Origin: Pontederia crassipes
Taxonomy: Eukaryota > Streptophyta > Magnoliopsida > Commelinales > Pontederiaceae
Assembly: GCA_030549335.1 (NCBI GenBank)
Contig: CM060193.1
Location: 48,379,891 to 48,443,890 of the forward strand
Direction of reading: 5' to 3'
DNA length: 64,000 nucleotides
Position 1 is the stretch's first letter, and each line of letters opens with the position of its first letter. Under the pieces are notes generated by a model. That model was not told the DNA's origin, did no database searches, and worked only from the letters and a program-made list of their open reading frames with translations. Position numbers and translations under genes: made by a program. This document shows, in pieces, positions 59,915-64,000 of the stretch.

Positions 59915-61287
59915 TGATGCACGAAAAATCATGCATTAGTTTAGGTCATTTGATTAACACTTTAGAATGTTTTTATGTTTAGAAAAGAGGAGTTTTGATT
60001 TGTTTTCATATAATTTCATTTAGATTTTATTTCTACCCTAAATCTGAAAATTATTCATGGCAGGATATGAGAGAACGTCGAAATGAACGCAAGAAAAGGC
60101 TTAAAACAGCTCAGAAGACTGTCATGGCCGTGACAGTTCTGGTCATGACCGTGACAGAAAGATTCAGCATAGAAAAATCAGGCTAAGTTATTATCACGGC
60201 CGTGACAGCTTCTGTCATGGCCGTGACAGACAAATTTTAACAGAAATTTGGCTAAGTATTTTTCAGCCTTTTCAGCCTTCTATCACGGCCGTGCCGGAGT
60301 TCTTCACGACCGTGACGGCGGTCTGTTAGGCAATTTTTATCCACTTTTTTAATATATTTTCGGTTTCTTTCTTTGGGAGACGAGAAAACCTATAAAAGGA
60401 GGCAGAAGAGAGCTTGGAAAAGGATCCCTGTAGCATTATTCTGAAGTCTACAAAGAGGAGAAGATCGAGGACAATAGCGAAGCTCTGCCGAAAATTCGAG
60501 AGAGGACGTGCTTAGCTTCTGCCAAAGTTCTTCATTTTCTTTTCTTAATCTTTTTCATTAAATTTGATGTTATTATTCTCATATTTATTCCTTCATTAGG
60601 GTCATCCTAGTTGAACCTTATTTATGTATTGGAACCTTTCTTAATATTAGTTTGATTTGAATCTTTAATAGCATTGCAATTTCATGTTTAATGCTTTCTT
60701 TTGATTCCATGATTTATGATTTGATTGCTATCTGAGAAGAAGTGATTATTTTCATAATAGTTTCTAGGATTGATCTTATTTATTGCATGCCATAATTAGG
60801 GAAATCGAAAAAGACCTAATTCGTGTAGTTATTAAGGTGACTTGAGAAAGTCCTTAATATTAATTCCGACTGAATGCATCTTATGATTTAATTAAGTAAA
60901 TTAAAAACTGAAAGAATTGATTTATTTTAATTATTTCTTAAGATAATAGTTAAAGCCTGAAATATTGGTTAACTAATTTTGGGAATTCACTTTATTATTG
61001 ATTCAACTAATTCTAAGTTAAGAAAATTCATTACATTCTACTAGTGATAATTAGGTTCCTTAATCATCAAATCATTATTTCTCCAGGTGATCATTTCTTT
61101 TATTTTTATTATTTTCTTTTTATTCACCTCTGAAAATCATATATTTTCTTAATTTCTCAATTAACAAGGTTAAAATAAAATCTAAGTTATTAACCATCCT
61201 CGTGGGAACGATAACTCTACTCATTCACTTTATTACTTGAGAGACTAGTGCACTTGTTGTCGTTTGCTATCAATTCTACACGCATCA
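59915..61287 (+). mobile_element. 5' LTR of the Tat/Athila-type element
   Basis: It starts TGATGCACGAAAAATCATGC and ends TCTACACGCATCA, 1,373 bp. It contains five or more CACGGCCGTG/CATGGCCGTGACAG motifs (60120-60325) and a TATA box (TATAAAAGGA, 60391-60400). The R/U5 part is AT-rich. Confidence 0.92.
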
Positions 61288-61289
61288 AG

Positions 61290-61311
61290 TTTTTGACGCT
61301 GTTGTCGGGGA
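61290..61311 (+). other. tRNA-Asp-type primer-binding site
   Basis: TTTTTGACGCTGTTGTCGGGGA corresponds to TTTTGGCGCCGTTGCCGGGGA of the Tat/Athila branch with C-to-T and G-to-A changes. Confidence 0.85.
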
Positions 61312-61446
61312 CGTGTTTAGTAACTTTTATTTTTATTTTACTTGTTATTTGAGAGCCTTTATTTTTATGTTAAATTCCACGCGGATTCTTTTTAATTCAC
61401 ATACTTTCATATCTCTTTATCTTGTGTGATCAGAAAATATCTTCAA

Positions 61447-62391
61447 ATGACAACAAAACCAAAGACTATGGGAGATTATTATTTGGAAGAACAAAGAAAG
61501 ATACTTAAGGATCATGAAGCACAAATATCACAATTTGCAAATAACAGTATTCCACTCATTCCCATGGTACAAGGAAAGTCTACAATTGAAGAGATGATGT
61601 TAAAGTTTATGACAATGGCTGAAGAAAAATTTCAACTTCAAGAAAAAGTCTTTATGAAGTTGCTGGGACAAGTAGAGCAATTGGAGGCTAAGATTCAAGT
61701 GAAAAATGTTGTTCCTACATCCACTCAGTCAGAGTCAAATTTCAACATCGAAGAAAAGTTGTGCCAATTGATTGGAGTCATAGAGAAAAGATTCATCCTA
61801 CAAGATCAACTCATAAGCAATCTAGAATCACAGTTGGCACAGTTGAAGGATCAACAACCGGTTATTATTTCTTCTCCTCCTCAATCCCCAAATTTTAATG
61901 TTAAGTTTGATATCTTGCAGGCAAAATTTCAGACATTGGAGAAGAAAGTGGAGATGACTTCTCATATTACTTATCCCTCGGGGAATAATATTTTGGATAA
62001 GTCTGTACCTATTATATGCCCATGTCACTTGCAATATTTTAATCCAGGCAGAAGACGACCAAGGAAGAATTATTATTAGAAGACATGGACTACTCAATGG
62101 AGGGTCAAGGAGACAAGTGAATATATTATGGAAGATGGACAAGTGCGAAGAAGAGATCCGCCTTCGGAAACTCCAACAGCCATCCCAATGGTACCTCCAA
62201 ATCATTCATTGGTAGAAAGGAACATATCATCATCACATCAGACAACACAAAATTTGATGCATTGGAAACCCAAGGACCAAGCTCCACAAAAAGATCCAGG
62301 TAATTCTTTCAAAGTGGAGGGACAACTCCTTGAGCATTACATCAGAGGTAAGATGGAAAAAGGTCACTTCGATTCCCTTCCAGACACTTGA
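61447..62391 (+). pseudogene. Coiled-coil protein frame of the non-autonomous element, one in-frame stop
   Basis: From the first ATG (MTTKPKTMGDYYLEEQ) 210 codons run to a TAG at 62077-62079. The same frame then stays open for another 103 codons to 62389, so a single stop splits a frame of about 314 codons. The protein is rich in Gln, Glu and Lys and has three repeated coiled-coil-like segments: 'EEKFQLQEKVFMKLLGQVEQLE', 'EKRFILQDQLISNLESQLAQL' and 'LQAKFQTLEKKVE'. No zinc knuckle, protease or RT motif is present. The position after the PBS and the style suggest a derivative of a Tat/Athila gag tail, but the family is not recognised. An upstream GTG extends the frame by 7 codons, which is unlikely to be used in a plant. 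Confidence 0.6.
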
Positions 62392-62559
62392 AGTAGCCAA
62401 AGGGTAAAAGTCAAGCTAACGACTATAACTTAGAACTACACTCCTAACCCTTTGTCCCCTTAGTTTTCAGTTATTAGCATTAAAATTGGATTTTCTTTTT
62501 TTAGTTTAGATTAGTAATAGATTCATACTCTTTTCATTAGCATATTTTTTCAGGGAGAT

Positions 62560-62735
62560 TACTGTCACGGCCGTGCCTCTATCATGGCACGGTCGTGCCA
62601 GGGTATGCGAAGCAATGCTGATGTCACGCCCGTTCCACATTCTAGCACGGCCTTTCCCGAATTGATCGCGTATGCCCTTGAAGCACGGCCGTGAAAGACA
62701 TAGGAATGGTCATGACGGTTCCGAAACTGCAACCA
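62560..62735 (+). repeat. CACGGCCGTG motif cluster in the 3' untranslated part
   Basis: Motifs such as TGTCACGGCCGTGCC, ATGGCACGGTCGTGCC and AGCACGGCCGTGAAAG repeat about every 30-40 bp. They resemble those in this element's LTR and in the Tekay-like LTRs. Confidence 0.8.
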
Positions 62736-63729
62736 TGTTCGGACCATGCCGAAAGAAGTCTTTGAGCCGCCTTTTGAAGAACATGACTGGTCGTCTCTAC
62801 TCCTTTTGCATTTTATTATTATTATTTCGTAGTTTTCATGTGCACGTGCCTAACACTGGGGCAGTGTCAGATTCAAGCTTGGGGGAGGGACTTAGTCTTG
62901 TTTCATTTGCATGACATGTCTATTTTGATTCTATCATCTTATTTTGTTTGGCATGCATCTAATTATGAAAATTTTAAAAATTTTGTGCCATCTCATTTTT
63001 CCTTGTTTATTATTTTATTATTTTTAAGCTTACTTTCATAACATCGCATAATCTATGAAATTCAATCATTGTTTCTTTTTATCGGATATCACTAGAGTAT
63101 TGGGATTTGGATTGAGTTTGTTGCTAAGTAGAAGGACTAGCTTTTAAATGATGAATTTCTCTATTATTTACTATGATGTTAGTATTGATTATAATTGCAT
63201 CTTCATTGAAAGCATTAAGTCTTTTTGGAGCTTATAATTATGCTAATTAATTTTAATGTTAAAGACAAAACGAAAAGAGGGCTAGTTGAGCTCCAACAGT
63301 TAAATGAAAAGTATAAAGTATCCTCTGGAACTTTGGTGTGTCCAGGTAATTAGATCCGTAGGGAATACTTGCCTGACGACCTAAGGGCATCTGCTCTGGG
63401 ATCTATCGGTCGAAAGCCCGTTACATGGACCACTTTGTGCAATATGGAGGATTACTAAATTCATAAAGTAAAAAAAAATCTTAATGCTAGAATGTGAAAT
63501 GATAATAGTATGAAAATAAGCTCATTAAAGACTTGTGGTTCAATATTGATACTCTTATGAGATTGACTAAAATTATTTGTAGATATGTAGGAAAGACATG
63601 TTTGAATGCTAAGAATTCTGCAAGGCTGGGTATTGATTGATAATAGATACTCTGGTGATGGTCGTGTAAAAGAATAGTGAGAGAAAAGTATTGGTTTTGT
63701 GATGGAGCCATGTGCCTTATCTGAAATTT

Positions 63730-63766
63730 GCTTGAGGACAAGCAAAATATTAAGCTTGGGAGTATT
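63730..63766 (+). other. Polypurine tract region before the 3' LTR
   Basis: TTGAGGACAAGCAAAATATT and AAGCTTGGGAGTATT directly precede TGATGCACGG, the standard 3' end of Tat/Athila elements. A second GCTTGGGGGAGGG tract lies at 62878-62890. Confidence 0.85.
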
Positions 63767-64000
63767 TGATGCACGGAAAACCATGCATTAGTTTAGGTCA
63801 TTTGATTAACACTTTATAATGTTTTTATGTTTAGAAAAGAGGAGTTTTGATTTGTTTTCATATAATTTCATTTAGATTTTATTTCTACTTAAATCTAGAA
63901 ATTATTCATAGCAGGATATGAGAGAACGTCGAAATGAACGCAAGAAAAGGCCTAAAATAGCTCAGAAGACTGTCATGGCCGTGACAGTTCTGGTCATGGC
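63767..64000 (+). mobile_element. 3' LTR, cut by the window end
   Basis: It starts TGATGCACGGAAAACCATGC and matches the first 234 bp of the 5' LTR. Confidence 0.92.

Larger units (their letters stand above)
59915..64000 (+). mobile_element. Non-autonomous Tat/Athila-type gypsy element, runs off the window
   Basis: The order is 5' LTR (59915-61287), PBS, reading frame, 3' untranslated part, polypurine tract, and 3' LTR start (63767). The internal region is only 2.48 kb and has no protease, RT or integrase, so it must use another element's enzymes. The first ~234 bp of the two LTRs differ at roughly ten positions, so it is younger than its neighbours. The 3' target duplication lies outside the window. 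Confidence 0.9.

Overview
This is a nuclear segment from a flowering plant. It is AT-rich and most of it is transposable-element sequence. The evidence is plant-specific: Ty1-copia and Ty3-gypsy retrotransposons primed by tRNA-Met or tRNA-Asp, a TRIM element, a CACTA end, a hAT-type MITE, long-armed fold-back elements and an L1-type LINE fragment. There is one recognisable host gene, with introns. The species cannot be named from the sequence. No rRNA gene, tRNA gene, CRISPR array or prokaryotic feature was seen.

Layout. 1-1919: AT-rich, with short repeats and a doubtful exon. 1920-8640: a decayed SIRE/Maximus-like copia element (5' LTR, gag, protease, integrase, RT, RNase H; no 3' LTR), split by a MITE in its integrase. 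9897-10298: a CACTA-type end. 10840-11139: a complete TRIM with target duplication AGGTA. 12217-20780: a decayed Tat/Athila-like gypsy element with two LTRs and two MITEs inside. 20781-38950: a composite block in which one flanking sequence ('block X') and pieces of the same LTR are duplicated. Three elements have split this block, each with a perfect target duplication: a Tekay-type gypsy element (21077-29194, GTTAT), a Tnt1/Tork-like copia element on the minus strand (30689-34881, GTGTC) and a hAT MITE (37988-38477, GTCATGAA). 39342-46741: a SIRE-like copia derivative that kept part of gag and lost pol (target duplication AACTA).

49340-50163 holds a LINE fragment next to the 3' end of the only host gene, a BT1-like BTB/POZ-TAZ protein gene (50257-54296, minus strand). 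All five exons and four introns can be placed, and they join into an open 359-codon frame. A TATA box and a G-box lie upstream, and the 2.5-kb second intron holds a tight cluster of CACGTG/ACGT motifs. Two large fold-back elements follow (55100-55902 and 57805-59092). A truncated LTR (59622-59914) is cut by a young-looking non-autonomous Tat/Athila-type gypsy element (59915 to beyond the window end) that carries a coiled-coil reading frame.

The elements record a series of nested insertions: Tat-like element and block X first, then duplication, then the Tekay, copia and hAT insertions. The BT1-like gene is the only locus that looks functional for the plant.
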